This document shows, one piece after another, positions 35,451 through 46,824 of a DNA stretch of 64,000 bases (position 1 is its first letter; each line of letters begins with the position of its first letter). This stretch comes from Cannabis sativa (lineage: Eukaryota > Streptophyta > Magnoliopsida > Rosales > Cannabaceae): assembly GCF_029168945.1 (NCBI RefSeq), contig NC_083602.1:29871323-29935322 (forward strand), given 5' to 3'. The notes beneath the pieces were generated by a model that saw nothing but the letters and a program-made list of their open reading frames with translations, was not told the DNA's origin and searched no databases. A program made the translations under genes and the position numbers.

Positions 35451-37053
35451 GAATGTGTCGACTTATGATTATTGTCTAATAGACCTTGTAGGGATCTGAC
35501 AAGCTTCCCGAAGAACACTCACTAGTATCTTCTCTTAATACTTCATTTCTTTCCTCCACACAAATGTATTTCTCTGGTCTTTTGTAGAAGTTTTCTAAGC
35601 CATCCAATATTCTTTCAGGATATTTCCCCATAGTCCATCTCCAGGGCATACTCCAGCGGTTGTGGCAAACTTGAGATCATCTTTAGACACTTTCCCTACG
35701 TTGGTAACTTTCGCGTTGAAGCGATGGATGTAGCTTCACAAACTTTCTTTTCTCCCTTGCTTCACATTAGTGATACTTCTGACAAGCATAATGTTATCAC
35801 ATGCAACCTGATCTTGTTGGAGAAATTCTTCTAAAAGTTGCTTCCAAGATGTGATCGTCCCCGGTCCTAGCCGTTTGAACCATTTATACGCGACTCCTTT
35901 TTATGTGATCATGAGATATTAACACCTTGCCTTACATGACACATTTTTCATCTTTATTAGCTCATTAAATGAGCTGAGATGGTACTTTGGATCAGTGGTA
36001 CCATCTTATGCTGTCATCCGCGACTCCTTGAAGTTTGGTGGAATTGGTTCTATTTTAATCTCCCTCGAGAGAGGGGATTCTTCATCAAACTCCTCATCAT
36101 CATTCAAGTCTTCCTGTGTGGCAAAAGCTATCTTTCGACGTAGGTCTTGCATTTCTACTTCCAACTCCTTCATCCTTTTGCTCATCCTCTCTCAGAGGTT
36201 TGTAGGTAGAACATGGGTGTGTGGTTTGCATTGGGCCCATGAGAGGTACTCCTCTTGTCCAATCAATGTTTGAATTATCACTAAAGCTAATGGACAAGGC
36301 CTTTTGCTTACCTTGCTCTTGGAGGAACCATAGACGAGGTGCCCCCTAGTATGAGACCTCTTGGGTGAAGTCTCTTCCTTAGGTTATGGGGTGTTTTCCT
36401 CAATGAAATCTCCTCATGGTGGGTAGGCTCGAGTTGCTTCAACTGGCCCATTAGGCTCTTCTCTCGCGACAATCTCCTTCCATGTTCATCTCTTGGGGTG
36501 CTATTAAGGGATGACATGGAATTACCTTTGCTAGTATATGCAGTTGAGATCTTGTTCCCCACTCGGTGGCTTTTGTGATAGAAATGCGATGCTTGGGTTT
36601 TGCCTTTGAGTATGCCACTCAACACTTTTTGCATACCAGCCACAATACTTTCTAGCTTCTTGTTCTTCCAATGGAGGTCACTTATTTCCACTTCATAATA
36701 GTGAGCCTAGGAGCTTGAACTCATTAAGTACACTTGCTTTTCCTTTTTGGGCCAATGCCTTAAAGTTTTAGGGTTTGATGGCACAGATGGTAGAAGGCAC
36801 CACACCAGAAATGGCCTTCTCGATAGTTGAATACTTCTATCGATAAGGTTAGCCATCGATGTTGTTATCAAGTCACGTATTGCAGGGGGCCCTTTGGCCT
36901 TCTCCAACGATAGGAGGTTGATGTTCTCTTACTATGGTGTCTGAATGGTTTTCATCTGAGTGAACCCCATTTTCTCAGAGACGATGGGAATGTCTTGACA
37001 TCTTAAAAATTATAGTGAATGGTTGATGAACTAACATAGCTAGAACTTTTCAT
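35451..37053 (-). pseudogene. Element D gag remnant
   Basis: Read on the minus strand, 36100-35480 resembles the retrotransposon gag core of Tat-type elements. A PDxYDGTxDPxxHL-like stretch, a WFKRLGPGTITSWKQL segment (about 35880-35830) and a SYIHRFNA segment (about 35735) appear in shifting frames. Upstream frames at 36907-36707 and 36691-36308 are rich in charged residues and represent the poorly conserved N-terminal part. Frameshifts and stops are frequent. No zinc knuckle or pol is visible before the 3' region. It is not expected to make a functional capsid protein. Confidence 0.65.
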
Positions 37054-37073
37054 TCCTGCAGATGTCGCCAAAC
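37054..37073 (-). other. Primer-binding site region of element D
   Basis: On the minus strand GTTTGGCGACATCTGCAGG follows the 5' LTR directly. It resembles the TTTGGCGCC-type start common in plant Tat/Retand-like elements. Confidence 0.65.
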
Positions 37074-38137
37074 TGTTGACGATAAGAACTCATCAACTAA
37101 ACTTTAGTTAGAAAATAAAATGCACAAGGGTGAAGATGAAAAGCTTAAGACAAACTCATAACATTAATGGAGAAAACTGGTATTGTATTGAATCCTTAAA
37201 TTTCCTTACAAATAATTATTTTCCAATCCCTTCTTCCATGGAAGAGAGAGGTATTTATAGGGAGCTCTAATAGCTCCAAAATAGCAAGTGGTCCCAAAAA
37301 CTAGGGGACAAAATTACTTTTGTGCCATGAAGATCAACATGTCAGATGGGTAGTGGAGAGGTGGTTGTCGGGTGTCAGTTGGTACTCCGAGTGAGAAAAA
37401 TAGTGTCTCCTCTACTTGTACTTGTTGTAAAACCACTACTTTCTCAAAGGTGTGCATGCTTTAACGACTTCATCCTTTGTGGTCTGTTCCCTTGGCATCC
37501 CTCTCTTTATAGCTTACGCTCATGGTACAAGTATAAAACTTAGGAAATTTAGCTAAGTGATGGGTTTTATGGGAGGTGAGTCTTGTTGTTTAAACTTAGT
37601 AGGAACATTCTCCTTAATGTTTTTTGGTGGTCACACCATTGTTACATATATACTCTAAGTATTATTGCTCGTTTGTATAGAGCAGGTGGTGTTAGGTGGT
37701 GATTACGAGAGTGAGTGAGTAAGTAAGGGAACAAGGGTGATAAAGAAGGAACAGGGAAAGAGATTGGGGAGAGGGAACTGAGAGAGACAGAGCGGGGAGG
37801 GAGAGTAGGAATGGGGGGAGAGAGAGAGAGATAGAGCAAGGAGATAGAGAGGGAACATGGAGAGAGAGCGGGGAGAGAGAGAGAGCGAGAACACGCAGAG
37901 AGAGCGGGAAGAGAGGGAGTGGAGCGGGGAGCTCCAGTGTGGGAAGTATGGCATGAGGAGCTCAACCCTTGCCTTGGCCCCTCCTCATGTTGGCTCTCCC
38001 TCTTGTGTGGTGTCTCGCCAAGGTAGTTGGCCTCTTATTTTCTTGCTCATACACTTTCCAAGTGTACTTTGGGATTTTCCCTCTCATTAATCTAGAGATC
38101 TCCAAAAATTATACTTAATAATTTTTTGGGGTTAACA
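37074..38137 (-). repeat. 5' LTR of element D
   Basis: 1064 bp, with ends TGTTGAC and GTTAACA. It lacks insertion H, so it serves as the empty-site reference. TATA-like box on the minus strand at about 37251-37260. Confidence 0.87.
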
Positions 38138-38142
38138 CATTA

Positions 38143-38317
38143 CATGAATAACAATATTATAAACAATATAATAAATATTGATATAGATATATATTTTATT
38201 TTTAATTTTTATTAAATAAGTTTAAAATTGTAAATATTATAAATTTTCCAACTTGTACACATATAAAGTTGTACTCAAATTATGAAAATTACTTCCATTT
38301 GATAGCATTATTCCTGT
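38143..38317. other. AT-rich spacer between elements D and E
   Basis: About 175 bp of AT-rich sequence with no recognised feature. Confidence 0.6.
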
Positions 38318-38844
38318 TGTAAAATATTTTATTGGTATATTTGATAAAATAGACAAAAAATAATATTGTAGTATTTTAAAATTGATTTTAATTGTGTTTT
38401 TATTATTTTTGAGGATATAGTTTCCTTTTCTAGTGTGAAAAGGCTTTCAAAATCAGATTCTATGCTCTTGTGACTTTTGTGAATTAAATATGAGTTTTTT
38501 TTATTTAGAACATTTGATTTTATCTTTGTATTTTTAAGGAAATTCTTAATCATATTTACTTCTTTTTTATCTAATTTCTTGACCAAGAAACCGTGTACAA
38601 CTGTGTGTGTAAAGGTTGTCAAAGTTGCCTTATTTGTTTAAGAAAACTATCTTAAAAAATTGTCCAGTTTCAATGTACTTATTTGAACAGATTGACTGTT
38701 TGTTTAAATAGATTTTGTCTTTCTTGTTTGGGAAGATTTTTCATTTATTGACCTAATTGTTTGTTAGTTGTTTGACCACGACCTAGAGGGTTTTTAAAGT
38801 GCATAAATACACCCCTAGGTCGTTGGTATTGGTTAGCTCTCTTG

Positions 38845-39087
38845 GGGCTCGTTTGTAACGCCGTATTAGGTCGTATTGTATTGTATTGTATTATATTGAA
38901 TTGTATTTTATGCAATATTTTTATATAAAACTATATGTGGTATTAACTTTTATGGACACCTAAATATATAATATTTTAGTATAAATTAAAGTTTAACATA
39001 GTATTATATAAAAATATGATATATAATCCAATTCAATATAATACAATACAATACAATACGACCTAATACGGCTTTCCAAACGAGCCC
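38845..39087. mobile_element. MITE, PIF/Harbinger (Tourist)-like, 243 bp
   Basis: Terminal inverted repeats of about 60 bp begin GGGCTCGTTTG on each side, and both arms contain GTATTAGGTCGTATTG. The flanks TTG (38842-38844 and 39088-39090) form a 3-bp duplication. The 3' LTR of E has the uninterrupted site at about 60540 (CTCTTGATGTATC), proving insertion after E arrived. Superfamily is inferred from the 3-bp duplication and end sequence; TTG is not the usual TWA. Confidence 0.9.
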
Positions 39088-39297
39088 TTGGTGTATCATT
39101 TCCTAAATTACTTTTAAATTTAAAGAGTATTTTCTTTGTTGTGTGAAGAACTTGAGTCCAACAAGTTCTTAGTATTTTATTAATGTGTTATTCTGTATTG
39201 CTTATTGTTGAAATTGTGCAGGTTGAACACCTTGGATATTGTTCATCAAGCTTCAGGGAGAAATCTTGTTTGTGAGTCTTTTTTGGGGAGGAAAAGT

Positions 39298-39447
39298 GCA
39301 AGTCAGCTACTCTTTGCGAGGAAGACTAAAAGTTAGTTACTCTTTGGGATGAAGATTGCAAATGAGTCACTCTTCGAGAGGAAGATTTCAAGTTGGACAC
39401 CCTTTGGGAGGAAGATTGCATGTGAGTCACTCTTCAGGATGAGGTGT
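39298..39447 (+). repeat. 30-bp tandem repeats in the 5' LTR of element E
   Basis: Five units of 30 bp of the type GAGGAAGATTGCA ... GTGAGTCACTCTTC, plus a partial sixth. The 3' LTR has four units at 60741-60860. Several units contain TGAGTCA. Confidence 0.92.
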
Positions 39448-39635
39448 GCAATTACTACGATTTCAAGGGAGTTCAAAGTCTCGACACTTCAGAAATTTAA
39501 TTAAAAGAATAGATTACAACAGTTGCGCCAAATTTAAAGAGGGAGTCTTTATTTTTATAAGTCAATTTGGTTTTGTAATCACTTGAGATTCATATAATAA
39601 ATTTCATTCTCTAGGCATGGTCCCGTGGAGTAGGA

Positions 39636-41529
39636 TGTTAGAAATTATTTTACCAGGATCTTAGATCTACTCACAAGTATGTTGATTAACACCCTAAATA
39701 TGAACTTTCTAAAATGATGAAATAAGCACATATAAAGTTTAGTAAACCTTACATTGGGTGCAGCGGAATATAATGACTCCTTCCGTTCAGATATCTAGCC
39801 CTTGATTCCTTTCTGTAGTAGAGCATTATCAATATCTGAACCTGGATCTCTTTCTCTGATTCTTTAGTGCTGAAACTCCTCCTTGCTGAAAGTCTTTCTT
39901 CACGATCTTCCTCACTATGATTGAGCTATCACTTGCTGTGTGTGGGCACTACTCTAACACTAAGAATTTCAAAATTTAAGGAAGAAGAAAGAGAAAGAGT
40001 GGTCGGCCAAAGATAGGGAGAGAGAGAGGCTCAGTTTTTTCTAAAAGAAAAAGTAGAAAATTTAGTGTAAATTTCCTGAAGCCTTCACTATCTATTTATA
40101 GCATTCCACTAGGGTTAGGTTTGAATTATTTGGCATTAAAATAATAAAAATATCAGAGGTAAAACCCTACAAAAGTGGCCGACCCTATACATGTGGATTT
40201 GGGCCTCACTTTTTGCAATTTTGCAGTTTTATCTTTTCTGCATCTGATTTTCTCAAAAACGCCAATTTTCTAATTCAACCATTTAAATGCCAATTCTAAC
40301 TATTTAATAACTATAAATAATTATTAAATAATATTGTCATTTATCACATTTATTAATTGAACCATACAAAGTATCATAATTAACAAATATGCCCCTAAAA
40401 CTCTTTCTTTACAATTTCGCCCTTACTTAGTAAAAAATTCACAAATAGACATAGTCTAATTTGAGAATTATAATTGATTAATCAAAACCAATTACATGAG
40501 TCTTACAAGCAATATTATCTCAACTAGTGCAGGGACCATGGGTCTATATAACCGAGCTTCCAATAAGTAGATCAAGAATTTCTTACTAAAATTCACTAAC
40601 TTATTAATTCTTCGTTGAATCTACGCATAGAACTTAGAATCGCACTCTCAGTATATAGAATGCTCTATATGTTCCACCATATAGACACATCATTAGTTAT
40701 CCATTGTTATAATCCTAATTTGATAAATGATCCTCTATATGAATGATCTACACTGTAAAGGGATTAGATTACCATTACACCCTACAATGTATTTAATCCT
40801 TAAAATACTCAACCCCGTATAAATGATATTTTAGCTTATGTGAAATGAGATCTCCACCATTTATTTTCGTTTGGTCAAGCTCGAAGGAGATCATCCTTTA
40901 CTTACTATTCGCCACATAGAAGCGATAGATTCCATGTTTATGTTAGCGCTCCCACTCAATTGCACTACTGTGTTCCCAAAATGTACGTATCACCCTGACC
41001 TAAAAGTAGGCTTAACTAACAAATCAAAGAATACGAATAGCCTCTTGAGATTGAGCCTAATCATAATAGGATTAAGATCATTTGATCTAGGATCAACTAG
41101 GCGATATTGACTTGAATAGATATTACGGTAAGTTTAATAAATCTAAGTCAAAGTTCAATATCGGTCCCTTCCGATGCATACTCCATGCATCCAACCTGAG
41201 CTTTACTTTAACCAATGCTCTGGAAAGAACATAGCATTTTTTCTAATGCAAGTAAACTCTGTTGTAGATTATCATATCAGTAAAACCCTATGTCTGATAA
41301 ATCTAGGAAACTTTATTCACATAGTCATGTTTACTTTCCAATGTGTTGACAGCACAATAAACAAGATCAAGTATGTGAAAAGGGTTTCAGATGAATTCAT
41401 ACATTATATACATATAATCATGAAATAAATCATGTGAACCATGCAACATTAAATGTTATTTCTGATCTATATTAATAAGTAAATCTGATTATATTGAAAT
41501 GAGTTTCATTTAGGGCATAAAACCCAACA
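39636..41529 (-). mobile_element. Solo LTR F of the A/B/G family
   Basis: 1894 bp aligning to the LTRs of A and G in the same orientation, with ends TGTTAGAAAT and AACCCAACA. It is flanked by a perfect TAGGA duplication (39631-39635 and 41530-41534). No internal sequence remains, so it is a product of LTR-LTR recombination. It sits within the E 5' LTR. TATA-like box on the minus strand at about 40092-40101. Confidence 0.93.
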
Positions 41530-41743
41530 TAGGAGCAATTCAAAAGGATTGCTGATACCACGTATAAAGTGTTGTATGTCGTTTATTTTTTATAATTTTG
41601 CTTTCTGCAGTATATTTCTGTTCTTTCAGATTTTGTGTTTGATAGAATAGAGATAAATTATATTCAAACAATTTTATTACAGTTCTGCACTATTTAAATT
41701 GTCTAATAATTTCACTTGGTAATTATAAAAACAAAATTTCAAT

Positions 41744-41757
41744 TGGTATCAGAGAAG
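41744..41757 (+). other. Primer-binding site of element E
   Basis: TGGTATCAGAGAAG starts two bases after the LTR end, complementary to the initiator-Met tRNA 3' end over its first 11 bases. Confidence 0.88.
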
Positions 41758-41889
41758 TTCACTAAGCTCTTAGTGAGATCTTGTATTTAATTTCTGTTTA
41801 ATTTGTTTCTTATGTGAAATGTCTTTCTTTATAGAATGAAGTTTGGTATCTCGTCCTCCGCTACTCAATGACACAAAGTATCCTACTAG

Positions 41890-43200
41890 AAAGTGAGGAT
41901 GAGAACTTTCATTAAAGCACAAGATGAAAAAGCATGGAAATAAATTTTTCCTTGATGGTCTCCTCCCTCAAAGGAAAATGAGGATGGTAGTACAAAGGTA
42001 AAATATGAACTTTTATGGAATATTGAAGAAGAGAAGTTATCTAGTTATAACGATAAAGCTCTTCATGCTATCTTTAATGTTGTTAAAGAAAGTTTTATCA
42101 AACTTAATTCCACTTGTATTTATACTAAAGATGCATGGACTATCCTTCAAACCTAGTTTGAAGGAACTGCAAATGTCAAATGATCTAGGTTCATCATGTT
42201 ACAAACTAGGTTTGATGATCTAAGAATGACTAATTCTGAAACACTATCTGAATTCTATGAAATGTTATCTGATATTTTTAATGAATATTTTACCCTTGGT
42301 GAGAAACTTGATGATTCTGTTATGGTGAGAAAGATAGTGCGAGTACTCGCTGACATGTTCAATGTTAAACTCACGGCTATGAAAGAAGCAAAGGATTTCA
42401 ATACTATGAAAGTAGAAGAATTGATGGGATCTCTTCGTACCTTTGATTTGAATCAAAATATTCCTTCAAAGGAGAAATTGAGTACATCCAAGGAAAAAGA
42501 GAAGACTATTGCTTTTAAAAGTACTGAAAAGGAAGCATCAAATGATGAAGATGGTGATAATGACATGGCTTTTCTTGCAAAGAATTTTTCAGAAATACAT
42601 AAAGAAAATTGGAAATAAGAAGTCTAATGTTAGGACTCCAAAAGGTATTTCTTCTTCTCTTAAACTTTCCAATCTAACAGGAAAAATATTCAGTGCAATG
42701 ATTGTGAGTAATTTGGTCATATCCAGTAAGAATATGAAAATCCTTTGAAGAGGAATAGAAAATGTATGATAGCCTCTTAGAGTGATAATGACTCCGAGAG
42801 TCGTGAAATGAGGAAGGTAATGTTGCTCTTACTTCTGTTATACCAAATTTTGTATCTAAAGTTAAACATTTTGTGTGTTTGAATAATATCTCCAAAGATG
42901 AAGAAAATTAAGATAGTGATGAATTTGAATTGAATGATGAATCTTTAAGTGAATCTTACAAGAAGATGTATGATTCGTGGTTGAAAATTTGTTTTGAAAA
43001 TTGATCCTTGGTAAGCAAAAATAAAGAATTGTCATTTGAAATCAAATAAATTTTAGAGTTAAAGAAAAATTTTGAAAAAAGAAATAATTTTAAAAAATGA
43101 TGAAATTAGTAAGTTGTCAAAGGATTTAAATGCAATTGAGAAAAATATAAGAATGCTTAATCTTGGTTCTTCTGATTTTGAGGATATATAGAATTCAGGT
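41890..43200 (+). pseudogene. Element E gag
   Basis: This is a UBN2-type copia gag. Frames before 42195 read KAQDEKAWK and YELLWNIEEEKLSSYNDKALHAIF with stops. 42196-42618 is open: MLQTRFDDLRM, ETLSEFYEMLSDI, KIVRVLADMFNVKLTAM, MKVEELMGSLRTF. At about 42688-42735 a zinc-knuckle-like CNDCE..FGHI has a stop and has lost its final Cys. Downstream frames are acidic and lysine-rich and broken. The lineage signal (MKVEELMGSLRTFDL) is typical of sireviruses. Confidence 0.85.
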
Positions 43201-43379
43201 CAAAGGAATCATGTGAGACTTAGAGCGTCAAAGTCTCAAAATTCCAAGAAAATTGTTTTTATTTTTGGTGGAGTTCTGCATGCTGGTATTTTTGTTCCAA
43301 CTTCTCAAAAAGTTGTTATATCAACTAGCTTTGTTGTGTTTACAGATGAGTTATAACTAGCAGGTAAAAACAAGGTTAA

Positions 43380-43860
43380 GCTTGAAAAATTTATTCCAAC
43401 CTATCATTTTTGTGGAAGAAAAGGTTATATTCGACCTAAGTGTTTTACTCTAAAGAACTTTGCCAAAGATATATTTTTTGAGAGATTCAAATATTTTGAA
43501 AAATCAAAGAGAGTAAAAAAAATGTTCATAAAACACGGGTCAAGAAGAATAAATGCTTTGTTGATTTTAGTGCTAAATATGATAGAGGAGGTGCTTCACG
43601 CTTTTGGTATTTTGACAGTAGATGTTCGAGACATATGACAGGTGATAGGTCCATTCTTATGGACATAAAACTTATGCATTGTGGATCCATAACTTTTGAA
43701 AACAGAGTTGAAGGTAATGTTCTTGGAATAGGTACTCTTAACTTTGAAGGGTTACCTATGATTAAAAGGGTGCTTCTTGTGGAAAGGCTTAAAGCTAATT
43801 TGCTTAACATAAGTCAAATCTGCGATCAAGGTTACACTATTAACTTTGATAAATAAAATT
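43380..43860 (+). pseudogene. Element E second zinc knuckle and protease
   Basis: HFCGRKGYIRPKCF at about 43410-43445 is the second CCHC-like motif that precedes protease in this lineage. The protease active-site region reads FWYFDSRCSRHMTGD at about 43599-43645: the catalytic D-S-G triad is D-S-R here. It continues with VEGNVLGIGTL and LKANLLNISQICDQGY to 43856. A Gly to Arg change next to the catalytic Asp should inactivate it. Confidence 0.83.
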
Positions 43861-44952
43861 GTTTTGTTTTGAACAAAAATGGTGAGAATGTGCTTGAATA
43901 TTTTAGATCTAATGACAATTGCTATACCATGTTGCCTTCAATTATGTGTCAATCTGTTGTGAATAACAATACTAATGTGTGGCATGCTAAACATGGTCAT
44001 ATAAATTTCAAAACATTGAAAAAATTGTCACATGTAGGCATTGTTCGTGGTTTACATGAACTAGGTAAAGAATCTGATGGTAAGTGCAAGTCTTGTTAAC
44101 TTGGAAAGTAATTAAAAACCACACACAAAAGTGTTTATGATATAAACACTTCAAAAGTTTTAGAATTGCTTCATATGGATCTTGTGGATCCAATTCAAAT
44201 TGAGAGTTTAAATGGAAAAAAGGTATATCTTTGTCTGTGAGGATGATTTTTCTAGATTTACCTGGGTAGATTTCTTGAGAGAAAAATGGGATATCTTTAA
44301 TGCTTTTACAACTCTTTGTTTGAAATTGAAAGTTGAAAAGGATTTTAATATTGGAAAGATTGTGCACATAAGAAGTGATCATGGTAAAGAATTTGAGAAC
44401 TCTGTGTATGATGATTTTTGTAAGTCTGCAGGTATTTCTCATGAGTTTTTTAGCTCCCAAAACTCCTTAACAGAACGGAGTAGTTGAAAGGAAAATCGCA
44501 CCTTTCAAGAAATAGTTAGAGTGATGCTAAATAGCAAGAAACTTACCAAACGATTATGGGCTGAGGCAATTAACACTACTTGCTATCATTAATCGTGTTT
44601 TTCATTGTCTAGGTACTTCAAAAACATCTTATGAAATTTGGAAAGGTAAAAAACTAAGTGTGGCTTATTTTCATGTTTTTGGTTGTGCTTGTTTCATTTT
44701 GAGAGATAGAGAATATCTTGGTAAGTTTGATGCCAAAAGTGATGAGGGTATTTTTATTTGATACTCCACTAACAGTAGGGCTTATCCTGTGTACAACATG
44801 AGAACCCAAACTGTAATGGAGTCTGCTAATGTTGTCATTGATGACTCTAAGGATTTTTCTGAAAGTTCCTTTGAAGAAAAAATTGATAGGTTTATTGACG
44901 CACCTGCTGAAAATCAAGAAAACAACACTGTCAGTGACTTTCCTGTTGCAAC
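43861..44952 (+). pseudogene. Element E integrase
   Basis: The GAG-preintegrase part is NVWHAKHGHINFKTLKKLS (near 43975-44030) and the CxxC of the HHCC motif is CKSC (about 44088). The core follows in shifting frames: LLHMDLVDP near 44170, RSDHGKEFEN near 44372, and a C-terminal part with YFHVFGCACFI, then a KSDEGIFI region at 44735-44765. It then runs to the border of element G. Stops at 44097, 44587 and 44760 and several frameshifts disable it. Confidence 0.83.
44948..44952. repeat. Target-site duplication of element G, left copy (GCAAC)
   Basis: GCAAC at 44948-44952 is repeated exactly at 54976-54980. Confidence 0.93.
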
Positions 44953-46811
44953 TGTTGGAAATTATTTTACCAGGATCTAGATTTACTAACAAGTATGTTT
45001 GATTAACACCCTAATATGAATTCTAAAACAATGAAAATAAACACATATAAAGTTTAAGAAACCTTACAGTGGGTGCAGCGGAATAATATGACTCCTTCCA
45101 TTCAGATCTCTAGCCCTTGATTCCTTTCTGTAGCAGAGCATAATCAAGATCTGAATCTGGATCTTCTTTTCTCCTTCTTTGATGCAGATTTTCCATAGTC
45201 TTACATACTATAATTGAGATACCACTTGATGTGTGTAGGCACTACTCATTCACTCAAAGGAATTCGAAATTTAGAGAGAAGAAAAGAGAGAGAGAGGGCG
45301 TGTGGCTTTTTCTGAGAGAAACCAATGTTCAAAGTTGTGTGTGTATGTTTCCTGAAGCCAACACTTTCTATTTATAGAAAACCCTCTAGGTTTAGGTTAG
45401 AATTGTATGGCATTAAAATAATTGAAACTATAAATGGTAAATCCTAGTGCATGTGGTCGGCCATACAAAGGGAATTGGGCCTCACTTTGCAACTTTCCCA
45501 TTTTGTTATTTTTCATTCCCATTTTCTCAAAAATGCCAATTTTCCAATTTAACCTTTTAAATGCCAATTCTAATTATTGAATAACTTGTAAATAATTATT
45601 AAATAATATTGTCATTTAATATATTTATTAATTTAGACATATAAAGTATCTTAATTAATAAATAAACCTAAAATCTCTTTTCTTTACAATTTCGCCCTTG
45701 CTTAGTGAAAATTCATAAAGTAGACATAGTCTAACTTTTAGAATTATAATTGATTAATTAAAATCAATTAACTGAGTCTTACAAGCAGTATGGTCTCAAC
45801 TAGTATGGGGACCATGGGTCTATATAACCGAGCTTCCAATAAGTCGAACCGAATTTACCAAGTAAATTCCCTAACTTATTAATTCCTCATTGAATCCACA
45901 CTTAGAACTTGGAATTGCACTCTCAGTCATATAGAACGCTCTATACGTTCCATGATATAGACACGTCATTAGTTATCCATTGTTATAACCCTAATGTGAT
46001 CAATGACCCTCTAATAGATGATCTACATTGAAAAGGCACTACTGTTACCGCTACACCTTCAATGTATTTTATCCTTAAAACACTTAGCTCCGTATAAATG
46101 ATATTTCAGCAAAGTGAAATGAGATCTCCACCATTTATTTCTGTTTAGCCAAGCTCGAAGGATATCATCGTTTCACTTCTAAGTTCCTATAGAAGTTATA
46201 GATTCCATATTTATGGTAGCGCTCGCACTCAATTATACTATCATGTTCCCAAAATGTACGTATCACCCTGACCCAAAAGTAGGCTTAACTAACAAATCAA
46301 AGAACATGTATAGTACTCTTGAGATCGAACCTACCCATATCAGGATTAAGGTCATTTTATCTAGGATCAACATGTGATATTGAATTGAATAGATATTACG
46401 GTAAGTTTTAATATATCTAATCAAAGTTCAATATCGGTTCCTTCCGATGTATACTCCATACATCCGATACTGGTAAACTTTGCCTATGTCCTGGAAAGGA
46501 CATAACACTTTTCCAAGGTGTAAGAATACCTATCGCTGATTATACCATGTCAGTCTAAATCCAGTGTTCTGACAAATCAGGGAATAAACTTTTGAACATA
46601 TAATTAAGATTATATTCCACTGTGCTGACAACACTATAATCTTTAACAAATTCATATGTTATGGACTTAAAAAAGAATTCATACATTATATACATATAAT
46701 CATGAAATAAATCATGTGAACCATGCAACATAAAATGTTATTTATGATCTTTATTAATAAGTGAATCTGATTATATTGAAATGGATTTTATTTAGGGCAC
46801 AAAACCCAACA
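44953..46811 (-). repeat. 3' LTR of element G
   Basis: 1859 bp, closely matching 53115-54975. The polypurine tract ATGTGGGAGTT follows at 46812-46824 on the minus strand. TATA-like box on the minus strand at 45368-45377. Confidence 0.93.
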
Positions 46812-46824
46812 AACTCCCACATGC

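Larger units (their letters stand above)
38318..41741 (+). repeat. 5' LTR of element E, carrying a MITE and solo LTR F
   Basis: It starts TGTAAAATAT and ends TTTCA just before the primer-binding site. Without F (1894 bp plus 5-bp duplication) and the MITE (243 bp plus 3) it is about 1.28 kb. TATA-like GCATAAATAC is at 38801-38810, with GTATAAATAC at 60501-60510 in the 3' LTR. Confidence 0.85.

Noticed and set aside
38866..39060. Runs of ATTGT/ACAAT pentamers, first taken as a microsatellite or telomere-like repeat
   Set aside because: They are the inner part of the terminal inverted repeats of the 243-bp MITE.
42265..42456. Minus-strand frame opposite gag of element E, and similar frames at 44008-44460 and 44654-44992
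   Set aside because: Antisense shadows of gag and integrase sequence, whose + frames have clear domain motifs.
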